Of a DNA stretch of 64,000 nt, positions 22,650 through 33,498 are shown piece after piece. Both the position numbers and the translations under genes were made by a program. The notes below the pieces were generated by a model. That model was not told the DNA's origin and did not search any database. It worked only from the letters and a program-made list of their open reading frames with translations. Position 1 is the first letter of the stretch, and each line of letters starts with the position of its first letter. This stretch comes from Adiantum capillus-veneris (taxonomy: Eukaryota > Streptophyta > Polypodiopsida > Polypodiales > Pteridaceae): positions 99,358,036 through 99,422,035 of the forward strand of contig CM043947.1 in the NCBI GenBank assembly GCA_014529385.2, in the 5' to 3' direction.

Positions 22650-24060
22650 AAACAGGACTTTTGGTCAATTATAATTTTTTAAACTCACTAATTGACTATA
22701 ATATAATTATCAAAAGTAGATAAGGATACTTTTGACCTCTGGTAATTATCTTTTGATTTTCCAACTTAATTATCTAATTTTCATCTTTAGCTAACATTAA
22801 TATAATTTGACTTAGATAAATATCTATACTAATTTTCTAACCTTGACATGATTATCACGGTCTCTTTATCATGTGATCTAACTCTGATAAATATCATGTA
22901 ATCATATAACATGATTTACTAATTTTTCCTTTAAATTTTAGCTAGAATTAGTATAATTTTACTTAGATAAATATCTATACTAATTTTCTAAACTTGACAT
23001 AATTATCACGGCCTCTTTATCATGTATTCTAAATTGTATAAATAGCTTGTAATCGTATACTATGATTTACTAATTTCCCCCTTTACTTTTTCCTCAAAAA
23101 GTGTATTTTTTTACTAAGATAATTAGCTCAATCAATTTTCTATGACTAAGCTAATTATCACGGCTTCCAAATGAGGTATTATAACTCTAAAATTATCCCA
23201 AATCTATCTAATCTAGTTTACTAATTTCCCCCTTTAATTTATCTTCAAAAACAGGGTTTTTCAACTAAGGTAATTACCTAAACTAATTTTTTGTGGTTAA
23301 TCTAATTATCACAAGTTTTGTAAGATGTGTTCTACCTCTGATAATTATCTCAAAGCCTTTTGATTTGATTTGCTATTTTCCCCCATTAATTGTCTCCTAA
23401 AAACAATGTTTTTTGGTTGAGATAATTAGTTAAACTAATTACCTAAGGTTAAGATAATTATCACAGGTTTTTCAAGATGTATTTTACCTCTGATAAGTGT
23501 TTCAAAGCCTTTTGATTTGGTTTGCTATTTTCTCCCTTTACGTTTTTCTTAAAACCAGTGTTTTTCTTTTGAGATAATTAGTTAAATTAATTATCTAAGC
23601 TTAAGATTATCATGCGTTTCATAAGATGTGATTTACCTTTGATAATTATCTCAAAGCATTTTGAATTAGTTTGCTATTTTCTCTCTTTTATTTTCTCCGA
23701 GAAATAGTGTAATTTTGATGAGATAATTAGTTAAAATAATTATCTAAGGTTAAGATAACTATCACAGGTTTCATAAGATGTTTTTTTCCTCTGATAATTA
23801 TCTCAAAGCATATTGGATTAGTTTGTTATTTTCCCCTTTTTTCTCCTAAAAATAGTGTGATTCTGTTGAGATAATTAGTAAAAGAATTATTTGAGCTTAA
23901 GATAATTATCATGGGTTCCATAAGATGTGTTTGTCCTTTGATAATTATCTCAAATAATTTTGGGTTAATTTAATCCTTTCCCCCTTTACTTTTCTCTTAA
24001 AAACAGTATAATTCAGCTTAAAAAATTATAAAGTCTAACACAACTCTGATAATTGTCTCA
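22650..24060. repeat. ~150 bp tandem repeat array, unit 2
   Basis: Same array as 17040-18460, copy for copy, with landmarks near 22733, 22880, 23032, 23181, 23333, 23485, 23635, 23788, 23934 and 24042. The last copy is about 40 bp shorter than in unit 1. The matching order shows that the array predates duplication of the unit. Confidence 0.85.
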
Positions 24061-24426
24061 TCTTAATCTAAATTTAATTAATATAATTATCATTAATTTA
24101 TTGTTAAAATGAGTAATTTTAGCCCTAATATAATATAATATAATATTCCATTAGCTTAGTATCCCTAAGCTTAATCTCAATAATCATTAGAGAAATTTGA
24201 ATTAGGAGAGAATTTTAGATTATACATAGGTTTAATCTTCAATTCATTAAGAAAATTGTAAATAGGTTAATCTAGGTTCACTAATTTAAAAAGGGTTAGT
24301 GTTAATTACCGTTGATTAACCAATTAGAGCTTTGCTCTCTAGTGATTTCTACATAGAGGTCCCTCTTGATGAGAGAAAATGTACCAAGGCTTCGAGTCTA
24401 TCTATTTTTTGTGAAGAGGGGGGGTT

Positions 24427-24436
24427 CTATTTATAG
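24427..24436 (-). promoter_or_regulatory. candidate TATA box of the LTR element, unit 2
   Basis: The minus strand reads CTATAAATAG, a full plant TATA consensus, at the place equivalent to 18824-18833. It probably sets the RNA start of the element, which would make the transcribed part of the LTR about 3.4 kb long. Confidence 0.5.
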
Positions 24437-25215
24437 ATTTTTAGGGCTCCTAGCTGCTTCTGGAAGGTTCTGGCACCTCAAGCTATCCCCCAGCTTATAG
24501 ATGGCACCCCCTGCTACTATTTGTGTCCCTGGCAGGCCAGTGATGACCCTCCCATTACCTGTCAGCTTTAAAATATCAATTCTGTAATATTTTGACCTAT
24601 TTTTTGCTTAATTGGTAAATATCTTGTAAATATCTGGGAAGCCTTTAGTGAAGTCTATGCTTGAATGGTTACTGCAACCATTCAATTTTTCTTAGTAATT
24701 TAATTCACATTGAATCTTTCGGAAGGACTACCGGGTCAGTTTTTGTCGAATTTAAGTCTAAAAAATTCTAGCCTGGGTTTCTTGTGCTTAAGATTCCAAA
24801 AATACCATTTTCTAATGCTTTTAAAATATTTCTTTACCTGTTTGTAAGTCCAACTCCTAACAGCTAGATATGTGGAGACCTTAGAATCACCCCAACTTAA
24901 GAAGTTGAGATGTCCTCATCTCAACCAAAACTGGGAATGAGAAGAGAAATTCATCCTCCCAAGGGGCATCTTCGATGGGATAATCTTTCCACTTTACCAA
25001 ATGTTACTGATTACTCTAAGAGTTCTTTCTAGTTTTTCAAGGATACACTCTGGTGAGAATTTCTACACTTCCTTACTGATTACTTGGTACTCAATTTTAT
25101 CTTAAGAAACTCTCAGTGTCGAGTCCATCTTAAAAACCTTTACAAACCATTTGTATCATCTCAAAAACCAAATTAAATCCATTGTATAAAAGATCCATTT
25201 ATCCACCTTGTCAAC

Positions 25216-25485
25216 ATGAACGCGCTCGGTCTAAGTGACCATTCAGAGCAATCAGCGTTCGACAAGTATCATGTATTTCAGCTTTGCCAATCTGAACGCG
25301 CTCGGCGTGTTCTTTCCATTCTCAGCAATCTGCGTTCGGCACAAGCTTCCACCATTGCACCAGAGATACCCCCTCTGTGCTCTAACCTGGTTGACCAACA
25401 ATATGTAAAGGGTTTTAAGAAGTATCATACCAAGAGTTCTTTTTGGCTTCCTAATACTTTCATATCTGGGTCATTTTTCAAGTAA
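25216..25485 (+). CDS. conserved 89-codon ORF of unknown function, unit 2
   Basis: Counterpart of 19614-19883 with the same length and start. No family is recognised. The same internal DNA repeat lies near its start. It adds weight to the frame being real, but the two units are recent copies. Confidence 0.25.
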   Translation: MNALGLSDHSEQSAFDKYHVFQLCQSERARRVLSILSNLRSAQASTIAPEIPPLCSNLVDQQYVKGFKKYHTKSSFWLPNTFISGSFFK

Positions 25486-25858
25486 GGCTATCGTGTGCAT
25501 AAAGAATGTAAGTCGGTTTCTTAATAACTATCTCAATCTCAAGATTCAAATTCTTTTCATACTTTCGAGAACCTCAGTCTCATTTGCTAGATCAATCCTT
25601 AATTTCTTGATTGAATGCTAAGTTAACTTTAGATTCCTTAAGTAATTTGGGAAAGAAATTAATGTATACCATTATATAAGTAACTCAAAAGTTTACATTA
25701 TCGACTTATAGTGGTTTACAAAACTCTTGGATTGCTAACTATGGCCAAGAGAGTGGCTCTTTTATCTTCCTCATTCATAACGTGAATATTTACAAGGATA
25801 GCCTTACAAAAGAGGCTTAGGGTATCTCATCCTAACTTGTTGTAAATTTTTGTGGCCT

Positions 25859-26329
25859 TTAAAGAATCCTTATAGCTGGCTGACTTGGAATATGGTGATA
25901 CAAGTGATGGGTGTTTGTAGTCAGATTTCTATAATCTTCTAACTTATTGGTATAATAGTTCTTATACTCATTGGAAATCGAAAAGTAAATTACAAGATCC
26001 AAATTCTTAGGAGTATTCTGAGAAAAAGTTCTGATTCTTCGATATGGAATTATCTCCACCACTTTATCCCATACCCATTCGTTCGGGGGTTTCCCCGTGC
26101 CTCCTGGGTAACTGAGAACGGTGCTCCTCGATTTTGTACCCAAGCAGTAGTACAATTGAACCACTCTCAGTTCCTCAGCCCAACGTAGTTTCTTTAAATC
26201 CGTGGTAAGACATCCCAGCTTCCAAGCATTGATGTAATAAGTCCCGCCTTCATTGCTCCATTCAAGCTTACAGCCTTTATCTATCCGAGTCGAATGAGGA
26301 GTGTGAGCCTTCATCAGTAGCTCCATCAA
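25859..26329 (-). CDS. ORF in gag position of LTR element, unit 2
   Basis: This 156-codon version of 20341-20727 has about ten substitutions by eye, and the stop of the unit 1 copy is absent, so the frame adds a tail ending HIPSQPAIRIL. It begins about 200 bp from the primer site at 26526-26538. No known domain was recognised. Confidence 0.4.
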   Translation of the reverse strand: MMELLMKAHTPHSTRIDKGCKLEWSNEGGTYYINAWKLGCLTTDLKKLRWAEELRVVQLYYCLGTKSRSTVLSYPGGTGKPPNEWVWDKVVEIIPYRRIRTFSQNTPKNLDLVIYFSISNEYKNYYTNKLEDYRNLTTNTHHLYHHIPSQPAIRIL

Positions 26330-26525
26330 GCTCCGTTGAAAAAAATAGTTTGGATAACGACAAGCACTCTCCTAAATAAGCTCAAAGACTTAGAACTTGC
26401 GATATTCAACCACTGAATTATCGACGCATAAGCCTTAGATTAGCTAACAGTTTTTCTTGTTTCTTTTTTTAAAAGAAATTTAGACAGTACGAAATTTTTC
26501 AAACTAACCCAGGCTCTGAAACCTA

Positions 26526-26538
26526 GGCTCGGAGACCA
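26526..26538 (-). other. primer binding site (decayed), unit 2
   Basis: The minus strand reads TGGTCTCCGAGCC and lies 2 bp from the LTR segment at 26541. It differs from the usual initiator Met site at three places, more than the unit 1 site does. Confidence 0.7.
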
Positions 26539-26540
26539 CT

Positions 26541-27740
26541 TGTAAGATCCCCAACCCGCCAATACCAAGATCGGGATGGGATCCTTGACAGGTCTCTAGG
26601 TCTGATAAAAATCTGAGTCTCTAAACAAGAAAAATCCAAGGAATAGACCTTTACCATTCACAATGGCTTGGGTCTATAGCCTTAGAAGAAGACCTAGTCC
26701 TGTGTCGCACCGGAAATGGGACAACGTATTAAAATTTCAAGAAACTATTTCGGCCCTATAACTTCCACATATTGGGCTAAGGTGTCCTCAACCAACGATT
26801 TTTTCCCCCTAACATATGTGAGGGCACAGCTGCTGGTGGACGTCCCTTCCAAGTGAAGATGTTTTCCAAACGTTTTTAGTGCGCGGGGATGGATAGTTAC
26901 CTGACTAATCAGGTCCACCCGTCCATGACTGGCAACCTTAGTCAATCCCCACTTACCACCTCGCACTCACACATGATTCTTTTATTTTCTAGTTACTATC
27001 ACATTGTTTTAACATTTAAAATAATGGTTTCTTTTAACTTTCTATCACAGTAATTCCTTCAATCAAGTATTAAAGACAACATTGAAATCATTCTTTTAGA
27101 AAAGAGACATCTTTAAACTTAAGACAGGGTACTGTCAATCAAAACATTGTCCATAATAACCATGACCATTACTCTTCTTGTCTCAAGACCACCCTAAGGA
27201 TGAAAAAACGACACCCATTCCTTATTCACAATCCGGAGTGGATAAACCCACACCCAAGGTTCTTGATGCCCATACACCAACGAGTTGCCCATTTAACAGG
27301 GCGGCTCCCCTAGGATAAAAACGGTATCCTAACTGATGTAGAAACATCAAGACATGACACTGAGTAGAAACTCATCATTCATGGGGGTAACCAACTTATC
27401 TGTGGCTGGAAAGCCATCATTATCATCAATTTATACCAAGGAGTTGGAGGTGTCCATAGACAAGCTGTCTTAAGGATGATCAATCATATCTTTCCTAATT
27501 CAACCAATTTTAACCCAAACAATTCTTTTCTACTTTATAAACAAATGCACGTTGGAAGTTACCTTCCATTTTTGTCAATTATTCGTTTTTTTTATTCTTA
27601 CCCACTCCTTACGTATGTAATGCTAACTTATAAAGGAACTTAAACTATTTAATGACTTAATTGAATAATGGGAAATCCACCTGGGACTGATCGGCCATCT
27701 GATGTTACACTAGCGCCTGAAGACTCTCCTCCGTAGGCCT
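26541..27740 (-). repeat. LTR end segment 3 (truncated 5' LTR of unit 2)
   Basis: It starts TGTAAGATCC. It matches segments 1 and 2 up to GTAGGCCT, then stops where LINE sequence starts. Segments 1 and 2 continue past this point, so this LTR is cut, not complete. No continuation is found after the LINE, so the cut is not a simple insertion. Confidence 0.8.
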
Positions 27741-27741
27741 T

Positions 27742-28300
27742 GTTTGGGTTGAGTTTGTGGGTTTGCCTAGTTTGCTCTGGGATAACATCAGATTGCTTTC
27801 CAATCAAAGAGGAACCCCTTTGTTTATTCCTAACAAGAGGGGTCTAGGCAGGACCTCCAACCTGGTTTGCATAGGCTGGAATGTTTCTAGGGCTCCACCT
27901 AAGAGCACGGTGATCAATGTTGGCACAAGGATCATAAAAATTCTTTGGGGCTTGCTTTGAGTGCAACAAATTTGGCCACTTTGCCAAGGATTGTCCCATG
28001 AAGGCTAAAGAAATTACCAATCCTAAAGTGCAAGAGTCCAATTCAGGGGTTGGCAGGGAATCAGCTGTGGAAGAGAGTGAGAAACAGGAAACAAAAAATG
28101 AAGAGTCAAAAGCACGGGAGGAAAAAGAGGCCATGATTTGCAACAAAGAAGATATGAAAATGAGGGAGAACATGATGAAGAAGCAGAGTATCACACCACA
28201 AATCCCTGAGTGTCCAAACAATGAAAATATTTTTGTCTTTCCTTCTACAACTAAACCTCTAACAGTTACAACTACGTTGGTCTGCAAGTCCCACGGTTGA
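27742..28300 (+). pseudogene. LINE ORF1: DUF4283-like plus CCHC knuckle
   Basis: In one frame VWVEFVGLPSLLWDN (27742-27786) resembles the DUF4283 domain of plant LINE ORF1. After a frame change at about 27940, CFECNKFGHFAKDCP (27953-27997) is a complete CX2CX4HX4C knuckle for nucleic acid binding. A Glu/Lys-rich tail of about 100 codons follows and ends at 28300. The N-terminus is missing because the copy is truncated. Confidence 0.75.
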
Positions 28301-28535
28301 AGAGGGTCAAGAGGGTGAAGGTAGTGGTAGTCACTGGAAGCTATTGGTGCCTTGAAAGGAAAAGGAACCTTTCCACCCTAGCCCCACTAAAAGGAGAGAC
28401 CTCTAGCATCCCTCTCCGCAACCCCTTTGAAGTGCTACTGGAAAAAAAGCCCCTAGATTTTAAGGAACCACCGGATTCTCCGAAGCCTAGAATTATGGAG
28501 ATTGGGGATGCCGAGGAATTTGTCCCTCTCTCCCC

Positions 28536-29600
28536 ATGAACATACTACAAATGCTATCTTGAAATGTGAAGGGAATAAAGCATGAAAAGCTTTGCAAATG
28601 CATGATGAGGAGAAAAGATATTAACTGCTGGAGTCTATAGGAACACCACCTTGATGCCTCATTTTTTAGAATGAAAACGCTTGGGGAACTGTTGTTCTTT
28701 TATGTAAATGCTCTTGATGGTTTTAGTGGAGTAATGATAGGAGTTCGTAGGGATCTAGAGCTAAAAGTTGTTTTTTAGCACCCGATCTGGCGGGCCCTAG
28801 CGGTATCTATTAAGGTACAAAACAACTTGCTCACTATTGTTAACATTTATGCTCCTAATGATTCCAAAGGAAGGATGATGTTATGGAATGATCTCTCACA
28901 ATTGCAAATAGAAGGGGAGTTTTGCATGATGGGAGACTTTAATATGGTGCATTCCAAACAAGACAAGCAAGGCTCTTTGAGCATTCTTGCGGGGAGTGAG
29001 CACAAAAAAATGGGTTTCCCTGGAGGATAAATGGGCTATGGTTGACGCTTGGAAGACAAGCCCTTGGAAGGATGATGGAATGGTTGAAGATTAAGCACAC
29101 CTTGCATGAAAGGGAATTAGAGGAGATTAATCTCTTGAAGCTTCAGACCAAGGAGAGGTGCATTAAGACCGAGGAAGCCAGCAAATACACACTACTCAGA
29201 ACAATCAAGCTAAGAAAATGACAAGCTACCATCTCCTCCTGGATCAACAATGAAGGGGTGCAAATCAACAACCATGATTAGATGGGCAAAGTGATGCTAG
29301 ATCATCTCAGCTAAATCATTGGGAAGGAGGATTGTCCCTCTCCCATAATCAGTAAATCCAAGGCCAAGATGTTCACAACCACCCCTACATTAGTGGACTA
29401 AGACCAAGAGAACTACTTAGAAATTCCCTTTACCTTGGACAACACTCAAAAATCTAGGCAAAGAAAAGTCGTCGAGATGGGAGGGGATTACAACAACTAA
29501 GTTTTGTCAAGGGTTTTGGGAAGTTATGGGTCCGTCTTTCTTCCATTGTTCAACAATGCCTCTACTAAAGGTATGCTTGAATTAGGTGCAAAGAAAGGTA
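28536..29600 (+). pseudogene. LINE ORF2: endonuclease and linker
   Basis: The frame opens MNILQMLS, then a stop in place of the conserved Trp, then NVKGI, the usual start of the AP-type endonuclease. LTIVNIYAPN (28830-28862) and MMGDFNMVHS (28926-28958) are the second and third signature blocks. The stretch 29080-29440 carries the helical linker between endonuclease and RT (KERCIKTEEASKY, then ATISSWINNEGV). Several stops and frame changes are present. The enzyme would have nicked target DNA for target-primed reverse transcription. Confidence 0.75.
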
Positions 29601-29619
29601 TAATTAAGCTCATCCCCAA

Positions 29620-30582
29620 GCAATTACCTTATCTCAACTCAATCACTGGAAACCTATTACAATGATGATAGTGGTGTACAGGGTGTTGCCTAAACTCATT
29701 GATGAAAAAATGACCCCGGTATTAGTAGATGTTATCTCTCCCCACCAACATGGATTTATTAAAGGTATACCAATTTATGACAACATCTTGGCGGCTGTGA
29801 TTGGTATGGAATAGGCCAAGTTCAAGAAACAGGAATGCATCTTATGCAACTAGATCTAGATAAGGGGTATGATAGGATTACTTGGTCATTTGTGCAAGAA
29901 ACACTATAGACCCTGGGGTTCATCCCACGGATGTGTTAGGTAGTATACTCTTGGGTAAGGGAGCTCCTCAAAATTTCTCTTCACTTCAAGAACAATTGGT
30001 TGCTTTGATGTCAAGAGGGATATTTGACAAGGGTGCCCCTTGTCATTGGCACCGCTTTGGTTCGCTGCCTGCACCCACCCTTTGATTGCCATGATGGAGC
30101 AAGAAATGACGAGAGGTGAGATCAAAGGGATTCAAATCCAAAATATTAAATGATTACTTATTCAGATGTTTGCTAATGACTCATTACTCTTCCTCCAAGC
30201 AGAAGGGAATAATGTTAGAAAACCCTTGAAGATTGTTCACGTGTTTGCCATTGCATCATGATCCCAATGGAACATAGAAAAATCAAGACTTATTTCTTTG
30301 TTGGAAGAAGATAATTTTGATACTGCAAGTTGGATAGGGGAGATTTTCAAAAGAGGGAACGTCTTTTGGCACTTAGGGGTGCCCGCTGGTGAAGGAATTA
30401 CACATAAGACAACCTTTAATTGGATTCAAGAAAGAGTTAAAAAGAAAATGAAGTGTAGGAAATTCATCTTGATTCCTTTCTACTATAGAGTATATAACCT
30501 TCACATCACCCTTCTTGCACCTATCCCAAAAAATTTAAATTCCTTCTTGAAGCCAATCAAGGCATTTTTGTGGAGAAATTAA
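29620..30582 (+). pseudogene. LINE ORF2: reverse transcriptase
   Basis: Blocks in order are HWKPITMMIVVYRVLPKLID, ISPHQHGFIKG (29735-29767), DLDKGYDRITW near 29850-29885, and the active-site block MFANDSLLFLQAE at 30168-30206. In active LINEs this reads FADD, so here the first catalytic Asp is Asn. The following 94-codon piece (30298-30582) with GVPAGEGI is the post-RT region. Frame changes and stops occur throughout. Confidence 0.85.
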
Positions 30583-31870
30583 ATGTGTGCAGGCAGCTAT
30601 TATTAAACAAAAAGGGCAAGGTGGATTGGCATCCTGGACCTTGTCACCCATAATATGGCCTTATGTGCTAAATTTTTTTGTACCCTTGCCATCTCAAAAG
30701 AGAGTTGGGCTTGTATGGCAAAGGGAAATGGTAATGGAAGCCCACATGAGCTCTAAAGGTGGCTCATGGTCTGGAACCTCAGCATACAAAATAGACTTCC
30801 CGCCCATCAGGGTGAAGACTTAGCTTAGTGGATTTACATGGAAATTTATTGATAAATGTGGTAAAGCCACTGATGTACTCATGTGGAGGGAAGAGACCAA
30901 GTATTGGAAGGGTATGGCTAGACATTGATCTCCTTGGGGTCCTATTGTGGAAGGCTTGGGCCTTAATGATCATTGGATTGAAGTAGGCAGGAATCTTAAC
31001 AACAAGGGCTTTGACACATTGGATTCTCTTTGGAATCATAAAAAAGGAGATTGGCTTTCTTTCGAGGATCTAAAGTAGTGCATCAATCCCTCACTCTAGG
31101 AGAGGAGATCCTCATCGAAAGACTACTAAAAAAATTTCAAGCCTAACCCTTCCTCCTTGCTCCACACCGCTTGATTGGAAAGCTTGGAAGTGGCATGGTG
31201 AAATAATATTTTGCTTGCCCAAGACCAAGAAATGTTTTACTCTTCAAAGGTCTTGGTAGAACACCTCAACAAGACCAGGTCCAAAAAGTGGGTAGTTAGT
31301 AAGTGGAGCAAGTAGTTGGAAACATCTGGAAGGAAAAATTCAAAGAGAGAGACAAAGTTTTCCTATGGAGAGTACTCTTTGGATTCTTGCCAACAACCGG
31401 AGTTAAAGCTAAATCAAAAGGCATGGCGGAAGGTTCCTATGTGAGACTCAAGCACCCATATGAAACCCTCACTCACCTATTTTGGGGATGTCCTCAAATC
31501 AGAGTCTTCATGACACAACCTACAGGTGGGTGTGCACACATTTGGAACTCCCTTCTTTAGACGAGACTTGGCCTTGGGCTCTAGACGCATTGACAACAAT
31601 GAGGATCTTTTGACAAACATCTGCATAGTAAGAGCTAAAACTTTGAGAAAACTTTGGCTATCCAAGAACGAGCTAATCTTTCAAAAGAAATATGATCCTC
31701 TTGACAAAAATGATGTTCTGGAATCATGCCGATGGAAGTTGGAAAATTCATTGTAGAAGGAATAGGAATTGCAAACTTCTCAAGAAGGAGTAGTCGTGGA
31801 AGTAAGGCCCCTCGATATATTTTTATGGAGTTCCGTATGCAAAGCATATGCCAGGGCTGCTTTGATTAAT
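30583..31870 (+). pseudogene. LINE ORF2 C-terminus with zf-RVT domain
   Basis: After weak frames (30587-31080) the segment 31303-31560 gives DKVFLWRVLFGFLPTT and THLFWGCPQIRVF, the pattern of the zf-RVT domain found at the end of plant LINE ORF2. The cysteines of the finger are partly lost. The last piece, 31526-31756, is the usual trailing helix-rich tail. Confidence 0.75.
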
Positions 31871-31890
31871 ACAATTCAAGCTTAGCCGAG

Positions 31891-32218
31891 CACTTTTTAA
31901 AAAAAAACATGCCAAAATGTGTAAAAGCTGCACATAGAGAACCTTGTGAGTGAGAATTAATCTTTAAATTGGGATGGATTAAAATTACAACACAATATCC
32001 TCTTTTTTTTTAACTCACAATGGTGAGTAGATTGTGTCAGCATAACAAAAAAAAAAACAATTTCTTGTCATGTTTGTGTGCCGAGCCATGACATCTCTAA
32101 CATACCAAAGTTACATTGGTTGATAGGGGAGCCACCCCATGACAGAGATAGGGCTCACACCCTTAACCATGTAAGGCAGTCATTGTGATTCCACTTGCCA
32201 TCTTTCACTCATTAGTGT
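31891..32218. other. non-coding spacer between two LINEs
   Basis: No gene is visible. It holds short A and T runs. It may include the 3' untranslated ends of the LINEs on either side, which face each other. Confidence 0.45.
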
Positions 32219-32657
32219 TCATCTCTTTCCCAATGGTGATAATCGGCCCTTTCTTTCTTGTATTATCTCTGTGAACCTAATTGTTTCCATGGGACTTTTA
32301 AAGACCAGATAGTTCATAGCCTTCCAAACCTGTTTGAGGTGACAAAATCTAACAATTTGTGTTACAATAAAGAACACTTGGCTCTTGAATGCCTTCCCTC
32401 CCAAGAAGAGCTTGTTCTTAAATAATCCTATCTTGTAGGTCTTTTGAATCCATTTGCAACTCTTTTCGGCTAGGCCGTAAATCATCATACACTCCTTGAA
32501 TAGATGCAGGAGACCTTCACTAACGGTTTTGCATTGCGAGCATCTATTCGGACCAATACCCTTGATAAGATCATTCACCCCAGTAAATAAGGCTCCCCAT
32601 AATATCTTCCATAAAAATAACTTCGTCCCATGTGGCCATTGTGGGCACTAGATGATG
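32219..32657 (-). pseudogene. LINE A, 3' part: zf-RVT domain
   Basis: The minus strand reads TKLFLWKILWGALFTGVND near 32575-32630, then NRCSQCKTVSEGLLHLFKEC (32490-32549), a zf-RVT with more intact cysteines than the plus-strand LINE. An open tail runs to 32219. At 32657 it is interrupted by the copia LTR, and the sequence resumes on the other side at 52875, shown by comparison with LINE B, which carries the same junction uninterrupted near 53565-53580. Confidence 0.8.
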
Positions 32658-32841
32658 TGAAGTGCGCGAGTGGGAGCATGTGTGAGTGTGTGCAACAATG
32701 GAGAAGAGAGGAGACTTTGTGTTTGTAGGGGCTAAAAATCACTATCAACATGTGAGCCCCCTTATTCTACTATGTACATAATGAATAAGTATAGTGGGTG
32801 GGCGCCTGGCCTAACCAGCCACATGGGGCTTTACCCCAACA
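32658..32841 (-). repeat. copia 3' LTR (184 bp)
   Basis: It differs from 52691-52874 at 11 of 184 positions (about 94% identity). On the minus strand it starts TGTTGGGG. The purine-rich ACGTGGAAGGT just upstream on that strand (right of 32841) is a plausible polypurine tract. Confidence 0.85.
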
Positions 32842-32998
32842 ACCTTCCACGTAAAGGCCAATGTGGTTGTGAGAGACAAAAGAAAACTGTACAAAACCTG
32901 TACAAGTTCATCACAAGTATGACCTCAACCAACGCCCATTGGCTCACTAAATTTGTGTGCATCCAGCTCTAATTGTAGAGGAAGTATAGAGAAATCGA

Positions 32999-33490
32999 TC
33001 ACATACTCCTCACCAAAGCCGCACACATCCCGCAGTATCTCACCATACATTGCAAAGCGCCCCTATGCTCAAGGCCCTTATCAGCCACTCCATGGATGAC
33101 TGCTCCCATTGCAAATGCACCTACTGCAAATGCAATCTTGGGTCTCAAGATCAGTATCTTGTACATGAAACTCCTGAATGCTGATGCAATCCTTGCATTA
33201 TCTGCCAATTTGACCATCTCAATCAAATCTGGATCAGAACTCCACTCATGGCAATCACTTTGACAACTGAACATAGATCCTTGAAATCCATCCTTGTGTC
33301 CATCGCATGTCACATGCGCACCAAGAGCATATGTCTGTCTTAAACCCTATGTGGCAAGAGCAATGCCTAGCTCCAACTTACGTGCATCATCCTCTGGCCT
33401 AAGCATATCCATGAACGATTGAATCACGGTTCAATCCTCAACACTCAAGCCATCCATATCTGTCATCATATCGACAAATGACATGCCCTG
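32999..33490 (-). pseudogene. unidentified coding-like stretch inside the copia element
   Basis: A minus-strand frame of about 165 codons with only two stops runs from near 33490 (VHQGMSFVDMMTDMDGL) to 32999. Its parts are an acidic helical block (MDMLRPEDDARKLELGIALA), a Cys/His-containing middle (CDGHKDGFQGSMFSCQSDCH) and a hydrophobic segment (IAFAVGAFAMGAVIHGVA) that could span a membrane. I recognise no retrotransposon domain, although integrase is expected here. It may be a captured host gene fragment or decayed pol. No function is claimed. Confidence 0.4.
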
Positions 33491-33498
33491 ATGCACAA

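Larger units (their letters stand above)
15287..27740 (-). mobile_element. tandem LTR retrotransposon: LTR-int-LTR-int-LTR
   Basis: Three homologous LTR-end segments start at 15287, 20953 and 26541, each with TGTRAGATCCCCAACC on the plus strand, so the LTR ends GGATCTCACA on the minus strand. Immediately left of the second and third, after a 2 bp spacer, are primer binding sites on the minus strand. The repeat periods are 5666 and 5588 bp. The last segment is cut at 27740, where a LINE begins. A TATA box far inside each unit (near 18828 and 24431, minus) suggests LTRs over 3.5 kb and a short internal region, as in LARD-type non-autonomous elements. No RT, integrase or protease is visible. The right end of a full LTR was not determined. 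Confidence 0.8.
27741..31890 (+). mobile_element. LINE (L1-like), 5' truncated and decayed
   Basis: ORF1 zinc knuckle, endonuclease, reverse transcriptase and zf-RVT domain follow in the order of plant L1-type elements. The sequence begins inside ORF1 at the LTR junction. The end lies near 31890, by a short T/A run (TTTTTAAAAAAAAA); no clear poly(A) tail or target duplication was found. Many stops and frame changes make it inactive. Confidence 0.85.

Noticed and set aside
27844-28287. 147-codon minus frame opposite LINE ORF1
   Set aside because: It is the shadow of the Glu/Lys-rich ORF1 tail on the other strand. The plus frame has a CCHC knuckle.
27741-31890. The LINE as an insertion that splits LTR segment 3
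   Set aside because: The missing part of the LTR does not reappear after the LINE, so a simple insertion does not explain the junction at 27740.
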